Positions 45,158-54,327 of a stretch of 64,000 bases of DNA are shown here, piece after piece. The stretch comes from Vibrio crassostreae 9ZC13 (lineage in GTDB: Bacteria > Pseudomonadota > Gammaproteobacteria > Enterobacterales > Vibrionaceae). Both the position numbers and the translations under genes were made by a program. Each line of letters opens with the position of its first letter. Within the stretch, counting starts at the first letter, position 1. The stretch lies in assembly GCF_000272045.2 (NCBI RefSeq), contig NZ_AJYZ02000041.1:122490-186489 (forward strand). The letters run 5' to 3'. The notes under the pieces are model-generated. The model had not been told where the DNA came from and did no database searches. It saw only the letters and a list, made by a program, of their open reading frames with translations.

Positions 45158-46141
45158 CTATAGCTTCCTTTGTACTATTGGGTCACCGTACAGGTGGCAG
45201 TTAGACAAATGTCCCGGGTCGATAGAACGCAGCTTGGTTGGCACCTTGGTACACTTTTCATGTACACGGTCACAACGAGCTTGGAAACGACACCCTTCAG
45301 GGATCTCTAACAGGTTCAGAGGGTTACCCGGAATACCTGCTAACTTTGTCTTTGGCCCTGTCAGTGGAGGGAAAGAACTTCCCAGCCCTTTGGTGTAAGG
45401 GTGGTAAGGGTTTTCTAGAATATCTTGAGAGTTAGCCACTTCGATTAGCTCACCTGAGTACATGATGCCGATGCGGTCAGAGAACTCGACCATCAATGAC
45501 AAGTCATGGGTGATGAACAGAATTGAGAAGCCAAATTCTTCTTTTAGTGCATAGATCTTTTGTAGGATTTCGCGTTGCACAACCACATCAAGTGCGGTTG
45601 TCGGCTCATCCATAATGATCAGCTTTGGATTCAGTGCTAACGCGATAGCGATAACTAAGCGCTGACGCATGCCGCCAGAGAATTGGTGAGGATAGTCACT
45701 CAATCGGCTCGGGTGAATATCGACGATTTCAAGTAGACCTTCAGCACGCTGCTTAGCTTGCTCGCGAGTCATGTTGGTGTGACGCATGATTACGTCACAG
45801 AACTGCTCTTCCATCGGTAGTACTGGGTTGAGTGCGTTCATCGCGCTCTGGAATACCATCGACATCTCACTCCAACGGAACGACTGCATACGGTCATCAC
45901 TGTATTCAAGGATGTTCTCACCGTTGAAGATAACCTCACCACCACTGATGTAAGCGGGCGGCTTATGAAGACGCATAAGAGAGAAAGCGACCGTTGATTT
46001 ACCACAGCCAGATTCACCAGCTAGGCCGAAGACTTCACCTGGAGCGATGTCGAAACTTACGTTGTTACACGCACGAACATCGCCAGACTCTGTGATGTAA
46101 TCCACGCATAAGTTGCGGATAGAAATTAGTGGTTCAGACAT
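45158..46141 (-). CDS. Chitobiose ABC transporter, first ATP-binding protein (OppD-type)
   Basis: ATPase of 327 aa, partner of the OppF-type protein. Walker A GESGCGKST (about residues 38-46), signature FSGGMRQR, Walker B LIIMDEPTTALD. The C-terminus also has the four-cysteine set (GCRFQARCDRVHEKC and a later NC). It starts 2 nt after the permease stop. The assignment to chitobiose rests on operon context. Confidence 0.9.
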   Translation of the reverse strand: MSEPLISIRNLCVDYITESGDVRACNNVSFDIAPGEVFGLAGESGCGKSTVAFSLMRLHKPPAYISGGEVIFNGENILEYSDDRMQSFRWSEMSMVFQSAMNALNPVLPMEEQFCDVIMRHTNMTREQAKQRAEGLLEIVDIHPSRLSDYPHQFSGGMRQRLVIAIALALNPKLIIMDEPTTALDVVVQREILQKIYALKEEFGFSILFITHDLSLMVEFSDRIGIMYSGELIEVANSQDILENPYHPYTKGLGSSFPPLTGPKTKLAGIPGNPLNLLEIPEGCRFQARCDRVHEKCTKVPTKLRSIDPGHLSNCHLYGDPIVQRKL

Positions 46142-46143
46142 GA

Positions 46144-47169
46144 TTATTTATCTCCGCTCCAAAGTGCATTTTGTGGTGGTAGTTCTGGTTCACGTTCTTC
46201 TTTGTCTTGAGCTGCTAGTTTCTTCCAACGCTTCATGCCTTTGTGAGAACGCAGTTGCGGGTTAGCAATTTCATCGACCGCGAAGTTAAGTAGAGCAAGA
46301 CCAGTTACAAGTAGTGTCAATGCGATACAAGGAGCCAACAGTTCCCACCAAGCGCCAATCAGCATTGATGAAGAGGTTTGAACGTTGTAAAGCATGATGC
46401 CCCAGCTGATTGTGTTCGGGTCACCAAGACCTAGGAACGAGATGGTTGCTTCCATCATGATTGCGTACATCACCGAACCGATGAAGCTTGCGCCAACGAT
46501 AGAGATAAGGTTTGGCAGAATCTCTACGAAGATGATGCGGAATGAAGATTCACCCAAAACTTCAGCGGCTTTTACAAACTCTTTTTCACGCAGTGCTAAG
46601 GTTTGGGAGCGAACAACACGGGCACCCCAAGCCCAAGACATAAAGCCGATAACCAAGGTTATGGTGAGTGGCCCTGCCTCACCGATAAAGGCTGCTACTA
46701 CGAACAGTAATGGGTATTGAGGGATTACCAGCATGATGTTCATTGCGGCTGTTAGAACGTCATCGACACGGCCACCGAAGTAACCTGCAGAAACACCAAT
46801 AACAGTTGCGAGTAAACATACGGTTAGACCCGCACCAAAACCTACAGCAAGAGATACGCGTGCGCCGTATACCACTTGAGACCAAACGTCACGACCCATA
46901 CGAGTTGTACCTAGTACGTGGTCTGCCTTTTTAGACATGATCAATGTACGACGGTCGTCTGCTAGATTTTGAGCAACCCAGCCATCAGGGTTAGTTTGTG
47001 CAGACTTCACCACGAAACCAGGATATTCGTGTGGGTTACCTGTACGCTTGTCTGGTACATGTTTGGTGATTAATGGAGCTGCAATCGCGCCAAGAATAAA
47101 AATACTTAGGATGATGACGCCTGTTAGGGCCATCGGGTTACGCCAAATGAGTTTTAAAAAGTCTTTCAT
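46144..47169 (-). CDS. Chitobiose ABC transporter permease (OppC-type)
   Basis: Inner-membrane permease of 341 aa with an N-terminal membrane helix (NPMALTGVIILSIFILGA), a periplasmic loop (about 40-110), and five more helices. The EAA motif that docks the ATPase is ...KAAEVLGESSFRIIFVEILPN. The C-terminal tail is long and charged. Second permease, 2 nt after the OppB-type gene. Confidence 0.92.
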   Translation of the reverse strand: MKDFLKLIWRNPMALTGVIILSIFILGAIAAPLITKHVPDKRTGNPHEYPGFVVKSAQTNPDGWVAQNLADDRRTLIMSKKADHVLGTTRMGRDVWSQVVYGARVSLAVGFGAGLTVCLLATVIGVSAGYFGGRVDDVLTAAMNIMLVIPQYPLLFVVAAFIGEAGPLTITLVIGFMSWAWGARVVRSQTLALREKEFVKAAEVLGESSFRIIFVEILPNLISIVGASFIGSVMYAIMMEATISFLGLGDPNTISWGIMLYNVQTSSSMLIGAWWELLAPCIALTLLVTGLALLNFAVDEIANPQLRSHKGMKRWKKLAAQDKEEREPELPPQNALWSGDK

Positions 47170-47171
47170 GA

Positions 47172-48158
47172 TTATTTACCACCCTTACGAAGACGAGGGT
47201 CAAGAACAACGTAAAGCATGTCTGCAACTAGGTTAAAGAACAGCATGAATAGCGTCATGATAAGCAGCTGACCTTGCAGTACTTGGTAGTCACGAGCGTT
47301 AATTGCGTTGAAAAGTACGCTGCCAAGACCTGGGTAGTTAAAGATGATTTCGATAATTAACTGACCGCCGATTGCCATACCTAGCGACATTGACAGGGCT
47401 GTCACACTAGGTAGCATCGCGTTACGAGCTGCGTAGTTGAATACCACTCGGTTTTCGCTCAGGCCTTTGCCTTTCGCCATGGTGATGTAGTCTTCGGCTA
47501 ATAGGTTGATCATGTTGTTACGCATGTTTACTAGGAAGCCACCAATTTGAACAACAGAAGCACAGAACAGTGGTAAGAAGGCGTGGTAAGCGACATCTTT
47601 AATGAATGCCCAGCTTGTCCAATCAGGTATAGTACCAGCGGTGTAGGCATACCCTGTTGGGAACCACTTCAAGCCAATTGCAAAGGTAAATAGTGCAATC
47701 ATCGCGATAACAACTTGAGGAACGGCTTGTAGAATCAGCATCCCTGGCGTTACGAAGGCATCGTACTTACTGCCGCGTTTCCACGCTGCGAAAATACCTA
47801 GGATTGAACCAATCGAGAAAGAAAGAATAACTGCGGTGCCGGCTAAGAAAAGCGACCAACCGAATGCTCCACCCAACAGTGTGTTTACAGAAAGTGGGTA
47901 GAATTGAATTGATGTACCAAGTTCCCAGCTAAGAATGTTCTTCATGTACGCCACGTATTGAACTAAGTAGCCACCATCAACGAAGCCTAATAGTTCTTTC
48001 ATTGCAGCAATACGCTCTGGAGTAACTTGTACAGAAGCGTTCGCAAACATCATGGTAACTGGGTCACCAGGCATTGCTCTTGGAATAATAAAGTTTAACG
48101 TCGCAGCAACTAATAGCGCGACAAAATAAAATGACAAACGTCTTAAAAAATAACCCAT
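47172..48158 (-). CDS. Chitobiose ABC transporter permease (OppB-type)
   Basis: First permease, 328 aa, with family N-terminal FLRRLSFYFVALLVAATLNFIIPRAMPGDP and the EAA loop TMAKGKGLSENRVVFNYAARNAMLPS. Six helices expected. Preceded by a 169-bp gap with a hairpin that follows the binding protein gene. Confidence 0.92.
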   Translation of the reverse strand: MGYFLRRLSFYFVALLVAATLNFIIPRAMPGDPVTMMFANASVQVTPERIAAMKELLGFVDGGYLVQYVAYMKNILSWELGTSIQFYPLSVNTLLGGAFGWSLFLAGTAVILSFSIGSILGIFAAWKRGSKYDAFVTPGMLILQAVPQVVIAMIALFTFAIGLKWFPTGYAYTAGTIPDWTSWAFIKDVAYHAFLPLFCASVVQIGGFLVNMRNNMINLLAEDYITMAKGKGLSENRVVFNYAARNAMLPSVTALSMSLGMAIGGQLIIEIIFNYPGLGSVLFNAINARDYQVLQGQLLIMTLFMLFFNLVADMLYVVLDPRLRKGGK

Positions 48159-48288
48159 AACTCACACCTTACTCACCCAGATTGTTTCCCTGTTTCTGGA
48201 TTCAGGTCGCTCCTAGCGAAATTTGGAACGAAAAACCCCCTGACGACTAGCGCCATACTTTCAATTGAGAGTGTGGGGATTTTTATAA

Positions 48289-48310
48289 GCGGCGTAAGAG
48301 GTTACGCCGC
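48289..48310 (-). other. Hairpin after the binding-protein gene
   Basis: GCGGCGTAA (48289-48297) and TTACGCCGC (48302-48310) form a 9-bp GC-rich stem, 4-nt loop, 18 nt after the CBP stop. On the minus strand the next bases are not a proper T-run. It is placed to stabilise the upstream mRNA, so more binding protein than permease is made. Confidence 0.6.
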
Positions 48311-48327
48311 AAGGATTGAACGATTAC

Positions 48328-50010
48328 TTATTTAACTGGTTTTAGGTCCAGTACATGAAGTAGACGCTCTGGAATACCAGCCCAAATGTTTGGACGGCCT
48401 TTTGGATTTTCTTCGTTCCACCAACCAGTGAAGCGAGTTGTGTTGTATTGGTACATGTAAGCACCAGACATCACAGGGATTGTCACTTGGTCTGCAGCGA
48501 TGATTTGCTGGATACCGTGTGCAATGTCTAGCTGCTCGTTCTTATCAGCTGTTTTGTAGAAGCTGTTTAGAAGACCATCTAGCTTGTCGTTTTTGTAGAA
48601 GTGCATTGCGAAACGAGGCATACCATCACCAGATTGTAGTGATGAGTTGTAAGCACTGTTCCAGTACGTGTATGGATCCGCACCGTGGAAGTAGTTTGTG
48701 TATGCTACGTCGTATGTACCTTCAAGCATTGCTTGGTTGTAAACAGAGAAGTCAGGTGTACGAGCTTTTGCTTTAATACCGATTTCGTTTAGCTGTTCTA
48801 CCGCTAGTTGAACTGTGTTGTTGAAGTCAGTCCAGCCGTTTGGCGATTGAATCATTAGTTCGAAAGACTTGCCTGATGGAGTGTCAACAAAACCATCTTT
48901 GTTTACATCTTTGAAGCCAGCGTCAGCAAGAAGCTTCTTCGCGCCTTCAGCGTTGTAAGTGTTGAAGCCTTTGTACTTGTCATGAGTTTTTTCATCAGAC
49001 CAAGCTTCAAACGCGTAGCCAAGACCCGATGCGAAATCGTTTACAGTACCGCCACCGTAGAATGCGATGTCGATGATAGTTTGACGGTCAAGAGCCATAG
49101 AGAAAGCACGACGGAAGTCAACGTTGCTCAATGCTTCATGCTTCGCAGCATCAGGGTGCTTGAAGTTAACGATGAATGCCTGTGTACCTGCTGGCGGGTA
49201 CCAGTAGTGGTGTTTAGGGCTAGCTGCTGCGTATGTACGATCGATATCTGGAACGAAAGAAGACGTCCAGTCCATTTCACTGTTTACAACTTTACCTAGG
49301 AATTGGTCGTTGTTCGCAATTTGTGGAACACGTAGACAGTCAACATCTAGGTTGTCTGCATCCCAGTAGTTCGGGTTTGCACACTGGATGTATAGCTGCG
49401 CTGTAAACGTATCGATTTCTGTAAATGGACCAGAACCTACCGGGTTCTCATTGGTAAACGTTGATGGATCTTTAACGTCTTTCCAGATGTGCTTAGGTAC
49501 TACAGGTACTTTAGCAATCTCGTAAGGTACGTTTGAGTTTGCTTCTGTTAGTGTGAACTTAACTTGGTTGTCGTTCAGTTTTTCTACAGAAGTTACCCAA
49601 GAGTTGATACCAGATTGGTCAAGCTCTGGCTTCTCTTTTACAAGGTTGAAAGAAAAAACAACATCATCAGCAGAGAAAGTTTCTCCGTCTGACCATTTAA
49701 CACCCTTACGAATGTCGAAAACAACGCTCATCAGATCATCTGACATCTTGAAGTTTTCAGCTAGACGGAACACTGGAGTGTTACCGTGCATTTCGTTAAA
49801 TACTACTAGCGGCTCATACATGAAGTCAGTTGTAGTATGTAGGTTAGTAGCACCAAGGTACGGGTTAAAGTTACGTACGAATGTAGTGTACTCTTTCGGG
49901 TGAACGGTCAGTTCACTGCGTTCTGCAGCGGTTGCTACTGATGCAAAACCTGTTGTAGCAGTTGCAATAATTGCTGTTGCTATTGCTGTTTTTTTTATAT
50001 TGGCAAGCAT
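48328..50010 (-). CDS. cbp: Periplasmic chitin-oligosaccharide-binding protein (CBP)
   Basis: Family 5 extracellular solute-binding protein of 560 aa with signal peptide (residues 1-28, cleaved after ATA). It binds (GlcNAc)n in the periplasm, delivers it to the ABC permease, and in V. cholerae also controls the ChiS sensor kinase. Strong AAGGAAC ribosome site. It is the first gene of the operon and lies directly downstream of chiS. Confidence 0.94.
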   Translation of the reverse strand: MLANIKKTAIATAIIATATTGFASVATAAERSELTVHPKEYTTFVRNFNPYLGATNLHTTTDFMYEPLVVFNEMHGNTPVFRLAENFKMSDDLMSVVFDIRKGVKWSDGETFSADDVVFSFNLVKEKPELDQSGINSWVTSVEKLNDNQVKFTLTEANSNVPYEIAKVPVVPKHIWKDVKDPSTFTNENPVGSGPFTEIDTFTAQLYIQCANPNYWDADNLDVDCLRVPQIANNDQFLGKVVNSEMDWTSSFVPDIDRTYAAASPKHHYWYPPAGTQAFIVNFKHPDAAKHEALSNVDFRRAFSMALDRQTIIDIAFYGGGTVNDFASGLGYAFEAWSDEKTHDKYKGFNTYNAEGAKKLLADAGFKDVNKDGFVDTPSGKSFELMIQSPNGWTDFNNTVQLAVEQLNEIGIKAKARTPDFSVYNQAMLEGTYDVAYTNYFHGADPYTYWNSAYNSSLQSGDGMPRFAMHFYKNDKLDGLLNSFYKTADKNEQLDIAHGIQQIIAADQVTIPVMSGAYMYQYNTTRFTGWWNEENPKGRPNIWAGIPERLLHVLDLKPVK

Positions 50011-50096
50011 AGCTGTTCCTTACTATTTGCTTTCATTTCACTAATGGATTGAATGTTATCTGTCGCTAAATTGTTTAGTAGATACACACTCTGGTT

Positions 50097-50172
50097 AAAG
50101 GCCTACCTCTTCTTCGTTGCTCCAGATTCATCGTTGATTCTGAGAAGTGGTAAGAGTGGCCTGTAGGCCTTT
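50097..50172 (-). other. Long inverted repeat in the chitin-operon leader
   Basis: AAAGGCCTAC (50097-50106) and GTAGGCCTTT (50163-50172) are perfect inverses 56 bp apart. Pairing extends imperfectly inwards through the CTCTTC and AAGAG tracts. The segment is 87-162 nt before the CBP start and within the probable leader. Confidence 0.5.
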
Positions 50173-50473
50173 GGCAGGAGTAAGAAAACACCTTATCGAT
50201 GAATTAATCAAACTCGTTTCCCGTCAAAAATGTTAAAAACACACAACCCCACGTCATTAACGTCAAAATAGGTTGCTTTGGTGGTTTTTCGTACGCAATT
50301 GTTAAAGTGATGTGACTCGCATTTGGTTTTGAGGTTCTTTCAGGTTGTAAGTGGCCACTAACTTTAAAGGCTTTTTATTATAATGCCTTACCCTACGTTG
50401 GTATAATTGTAGATCTCGGTCACTTGCCAGTTTTACGTTAAATTTCCCTAGAAAATTAAATCTGCCGTTCTGT

Positions 50474-50489
50474 TGTGACTCGCTTCTCA
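50474..50489. promoter_or_regulatory. Candidate CRP site of the chitin operon
   Basis: TGTGA-CTCGCT-TCTCA keeps the full left CRP half-site and four of five right bases. Catabolite control of this operon is expected from V. cholerae. Confidence 0.5.
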
Positions 50490-50662
50490 AACTGCAACAA
50501 AGAGTCAGATAACGGTCAGATATGATTGAGAATAGAACGAAAAGTACTGACGGTTACCAGCACGCACTGTGAGTAATTAGCGTGAATTTCCCCTTGTTTA
50601 AAGGCGTAAAAAAAGTGCGTTGCAAGCGTTGGGATTCTACTTTTTGTGATTATTAGGCGTAC

Positions 50663-50688
50663 AAAAAAGCCCACGCTAGGTGGGCTCC
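50663..50688 (-). terminator. Terminator of chiS
   Basis: On the minus strand, gagcccacctagcgtgggc folds into a six-bp GC stem (plus strand 50669-50674 and 50681-50686), then a six-base T-run. Confidence 0.85.
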
Positions 50689-50721
50689 ATTATTCAAAGT
50701 ATCGTGATGTTGGTTCAGGGT

Positions 50722-53700
50722 TTAACTGGTCAGTAGTTTCTGAAGTTTATCCCTCAGCATCTCAATATGGGTTCTTTCTGGCGTCTGTTCTTTGCAGTGT
50801 TCCAGAATGAATTCGATTGAGCTCAGTACCGTTCGCCAGCGAGGCGTTTTCGGTAGGGTTTCTACGCGTAGGTATTTGTCTAGCGTTCGAGTTTGCAGCG
50901 TACTGCGGTCTAAGTAGACGCGCCACAAGCCACTCTTCTCGGCGAAAGCAAACTTGGTTTCACCAGTCACCGATTCCCAGTAGATGATGGCATTCGTCAT
51001 CGCATCGACCAGTACCTCACGCATTAACTCTTGCTTGTTTTTACCTTCACCGGTTGCCTTGTCAGCAAGACGAGTAAATTCTCCGCCAAGCTCTTTCAGC
51101 TGCTGTAACTTATCTTTGTCGCCTTCAAAGGCATAACTAGAGAGAGCCTCAACCGCCGTTTCAAGGTTATTGATTCGGTTTGAGTTAACACCACCACCTA
51201 CATTGAAGATATACATGGTGTCGAGCCCTGAGCCTTCAGGCAGCTTAAGGATGTCACTTGGTATGCGCTGACGTGTATCGTCTATATAGATATCAATATC
51301 ACCGCAGTAGTGGGCTTGTTCTACCTTAAGGTATTTAGGCGCAATGATCTCGTCGGCCATTGAGCGTTTAAGTTGTTCTTGTCCGCGTCTGAATAGCTTC
51401 GCCGCAGCTTCGTTAGCAAAGCGAATACGTTGGTCGTCACGAATACAGATGATGGCTTCAGGTGCCGATTCTAGTTGCTCTAATAAGCGGCCTTGAGTTT
51501 CTAACAAGTTAGCCTCAACCATCGCTCTATGTTTGAGCTCGAGTTGCAGTTGGTCGTTTTCAAGGCGTCTCTGTTCAGCTTTGCTTGCTGATAGATGTGC
51601 TGTAATTCGAGCCGCTAGTTCTTGTTTGTTGAACGGTTTAGACAAGTAGTCATTGGCGCCAGCTTCGAAACCTCGAACACGGTCTTCTGCTTGGTTGAGT
51701 GCCGTTAGCATGATGATTGGCAACTGAGCATGATCGTATTGCTTACGCAGTGCTTCACAAACCTGATAGCCGCTCATTCCTGGCATCATGATGTCGAGTA
51801 GAAGCAGCTCTGGCTTCTCTTTCTCAATCAGCTCAATGGTTTCAGGGCCATCACATGCAGTACGTACTCGATAACCTTCTAACTTCAAGAAGCTGTCTAA
51901 TACTCGCAGGTTAACCGGCTCATCATCGGCGATAACCAATAACGGGCCATCTGGGTTTTCACTGATAACACTATTTTCTTGTTGGCTGTTATCAATTAAA
52001 TCAGGCGCTTGGAAGTGCGAGTAGTGACCTGATTCGTTGTAACTGTCTAACTCATCTTGAGTAGCTAGGGGCAGGGTAAAGCTAAACGTAGTGCCGAGCA
52101 TTGGTTGGCTACTAACGTACAGTGAACCGCCCATTAGCTCGATCAACTGACGACTGATCGATAATCCAAGCCCTGCACCTTGGCGGTAGTTACTCGCATC
52201 TTGGCCTGCTTGAATCAATGGCTCAAAGATGTGCTCAAGGTACTCGGCCGGTATACCTTGGCCAGTATCGACAACTTGTACACGAATGTTGTCATCGATA
52301 ACGCTGGCAGAGATAACAATTTTACCTTCTGAGGTGTACTTGATGGCATTGCCGACCAAGTTATACATCACTTGCTCAAGTCGTTGAGGATCCGATGAAA
52401 CCAGACCTAAATCACTTGGGACTTGGTTAATAATACGGATTGGCTTATTGCCCAATAGGTGATGAGACAACTCTAGGACCAAGCTGGTGGCTGCCGACAA
52501 ATCAACGGCTGATTTCTTAATATCTAAGCTGCCATAGCGCATCTTGTGATAATCAAGCAGATCATCAACCAAGGTCGCCAATCTCTGACCGCTATTGATG
52601 ATGATATCCAACTGATATTTCTGATTAGCAGGAATAGGGCCGTTAGCTCCAGATATCAACGCTTCAGCGATACCCACCATGCCATGCAGTGGTGTTCTCA
52701 ATTCATGTGAAGTAGTCGCTAAGAACTCATCTTTGAGTTTATTTGCCAGTTGTAACTCTTCGTTTTGCTTTTGAATGGTCTTAAGGTTGTCCTCAAGCTC
52801 ATCGTTTTGGCTTTTGATGAGCTGCATTTTTTCACGAATAGATCGCTGCATTCTTTCGAAGCTCACCGCGAGTCGGCCTATCTCATCTTTGCGCTCGGTA
52901 TTGATCATGGTTTCATCGAGATCACCCGCCGATACTTTTTCGGCAGCCCACGTCAGTTTAAGCAGTGGGGATGTGATGAAGTTAGACAGATAGTGCGATG
53001 CAACGACTACCAGAATGATCGCCGTTAGCATCACGATCACGAAGATCTTTTCTAACTGATGAATACGGGCAAACGCCTCTTTCTCTGGCAGCTCTACGAC
53101 AAGAGCCCATGTTGCGTATTTCAGCTCAATTGGCGTATATGCCGCGATGATCGCTTGATCTAGGGTGTTGTCGAAGGTGCCAACCGCTGTTTCGCCAGCC
53201 AATGCTTTATCGACAACATCTAGGCTCAAGTTGATAGATTCTTGTGAATGAGCAAGGCTACGCGGCAGGTGATCATCACCTACAAGCAGCGTTTGAATAT
53301 TCGAACTCTTGTTGAGATCCGCAATCAACTTAGTAATGCCGTTGATTGGTAGCCTAAACATCGCGTAACTGTGTAGGTAGCCTTGTTGAACGATAGGTGC
53401 GCCTAGCCATGCGGTCTGTTTGCCATTCTCGTCTTTAAAGTCAGAAACGATAACCGGCGTGTAATCTTCGTTAGATTTGCGTCGGTCGGTTACGTCTTTG
53501 GCTAGTCGTTGAAAGGTAATACCTAGGTTGGAGTCCTTGTATTTTCCTGTCAGCAGATTTGTGCCGTAATCGTCATTTTTAAAGACGGAATAAGCGACGT
53601 TACCGTTGATATCAACTAAGAGAATATCGTCAAAATCAGAGCGTTTAAGCAGTTCTAGGTAAGCATTATGGTAGCGCTTGTGGAGCAGGCGATAACGCTC

Positions 53701-54111
53701 GCTGCCAATAAAGCTGCTGGATTCAGGGAGGATCGACGTTTTGATTTGATCGCCAGACCCCTGAATGTAGCGCTGCTGCGCATTACTGCGTGCCTCGTCA
53801 ATATCTAACCCCAATCGTTGAAATGCATTGATCAAACCATAAAATCGCCCGCCACTGGCATTGGCCAATTCTGAGCGAACAAAGCCCATCACTTGGGATT
53901 CTTGAGCTTGTAGGTAATCGACAATTTGCTGCTGCTTAGTATCACGAACCGAAACAAGGTGTGAGGTGCTTTGTTCCTGGAGATCCTGACTGTGCGATTG
54001 GAGGAAAAATATCGCGATAAGTGTCACAGGGGTAATACTGAGGACAAGAAATGCCAGCATTAGGGTATTTTGAAGGCGCTTAAACTTCTGCTTACGATAG
54101 AATCTAAACAT
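50722..54111 (-). CDS. chiS: Chitin-sensing hybrid sensor kinase and regulator ChiS
   Basis: Membrane regulator of 1129 aa controlling chitin use. Order: TM1 (about 17-38), periplasmic sensor (40-352), TM2 (357-376), HAMP (about 377-430), coiled coil, HisKA with His469 in TTSHELRTPLHG, ATPase with N-box NLVGNAIKY (584-592) and G boxes DTGQGIP and GAGLGLS, receiver with Asp773 in LLLDIMMPGMS, PAS-like domain (about 860-935), and a C-terminal domain (about 1020-1129). In V. cholerae ChiS, His469 is the kinase residue and the C-terminal part binds DNA directly. CBP binding holds it off when sugar is absent. Weak ribosome site. Confidence 0.95.
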   Translation of the reverse strand: MFRFYRKQKFKRLQNTLMLAFLVLSITPVTLIAIFFLQSHSQDLQEQSTSHLVSVRDTKQQQIVDYLQAQESQVMGFVRSELANASGGRFYGLINAFQRLGLDIDEARSNAQQRYIQGSGDQIKTSILPESSSFIGSERYRLLHKRYHNAYLELLKRSDFDDILLVDINGNVAYSVFKNDDYGTNLLTGKYKDSNLGITFQRLAKDVTDRRKSNEDYTPVIVSDFKDENGKQTAWLGAPIVQQGYLHSYAMFRLPINGITKLIADLNKSSNIQTLLVGDDHLPRSLAHSQESINLSLDVVDKALAGETAVGTFDNTLDQAIIAAYTPIELKYATWALVVELPEKEAFARIHQLEKIFVIVMLTAIILVVVASHYLSNFITSPLLKLTWAAEKVSAGDLDETMINTERKDEIGRLAVSFERMQRSIREKMQLIKSQNDELEDNLKTIQKQNEELQLANKLKDEFLATTSHELRTPLHGMVGIAEALISGANGPIPANQKYQLDIIINSGQRLATLVDDLLDYHKMRYGSLDIKKSAVDLSAATSLVLELSHHLLGNKPIRIINQVPSDLGLVSSDPQRLEQVMYNLVGNAIKYTSEGKIVISASVIDDNIRVQVVDTGQGIPAEYLEHIFEPLIQAGQDASNYRQGAGLGLSISRQLIELMGGSLYVSSQPMLGTTFSFTLPLATQDELDSYNESGHYSHFQAPDLIDNSQQENSVISENPDGPLLVIADDEPVNLRVLDSFLKLEGYRVRTACDGPETIELIEKEKPELLLLDIMMPGMSGYQVCEALRKQYDHAQLPIIMLTALNQAEDRVRGFEAGANDYLSKPFNKQELAARITAHLSASKAEQRRLENDQLQLELKHRAMVEANLLETQGRLLEQLESAPEAIICIRDDQRIRFANEAAAKLFRRGQEQLKRSMADEIIAPKYLKVEQAHYCGDIDIYIDDTRQRIPSDILKLPEGSGLDTMYIFNVGGGVNSNRINNLETAVEALSSYAFEGDKDKLQQLKELGGEFTRLADKATGEGKNKQELMREVLVDAMTNAIIYWESVTGETKFAFAEKSGLWRVYLDRSTLQTRTLDKYLRVETLPKTPRWRTVLSSIEFILEHCKEQTPERTHIEMLRDKLQKLLTS

Positions 54112-54289
54112 AAATTGGGTACTACTTTCCTTTGATGTACTGCTAAAAGGGGCGAAAACAAGTACAGAGAATAGAATTAACGGGTTCCAATTTAACGAAA
54201 TTAACGAGTTTTTTTACTTTGACAAGTAAGTGGTATTTAAAGCGTGTGCAAAAGCTCATTTTTATAGAGTTTTGACAAAAATATGAACA

Positions 54290-54318
54290 GACAGCGCAGA
54301 TAATGACCCTGCGCTGTG
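54290..54318 (-). terminator. Hairpin after rsmC
   Basis: ACAGCGCAG (54291-54299) and CTGCGCTGT (54309-54317) form a 9-bp stem after the rsmC stop. The T-run lies farther away on the minus strand, so termination is likely weak. Confidence 0.5.
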
Positions 54319-54327
54319 CTAGAGAGG

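Larger units (their letters stand above)
50011..50721. promoter_or_regulatory. 711-bp control region between chiS and the chitin operon
   Basis: No gene with a credible start is visible. It contains the chiS terminator (right end), the chitin-operon promoter and a long leader. TGTGACTCGC occurs twice (50311-50320 and 50474-50483). The second copy is part of TGTGA-N6-TCTCA (50474-50489), a good CRP site. A wide inverted repeat lies at 50097-50172. In V. cholerae the homologous promoter is bound by ChiS, so ChiS sites are expected here, but I cannot locate them from memory. Confidence 0.6.

Noticed and set aside
44088..50010. Oligopeptide (Opp/Dpp) transporter
   Set aside because: The families are those of peptide transporters, but chiS upstream and chitobiose enzymes downstream show that the cargo is chitin oligosaccharide.
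50302..50490. 62-codon minus-strand frame between chiS and cbp
   Set aside because: It begins with TTG, has no ribosome site, and lies in the operon control region. Composition is not like that of a gene.
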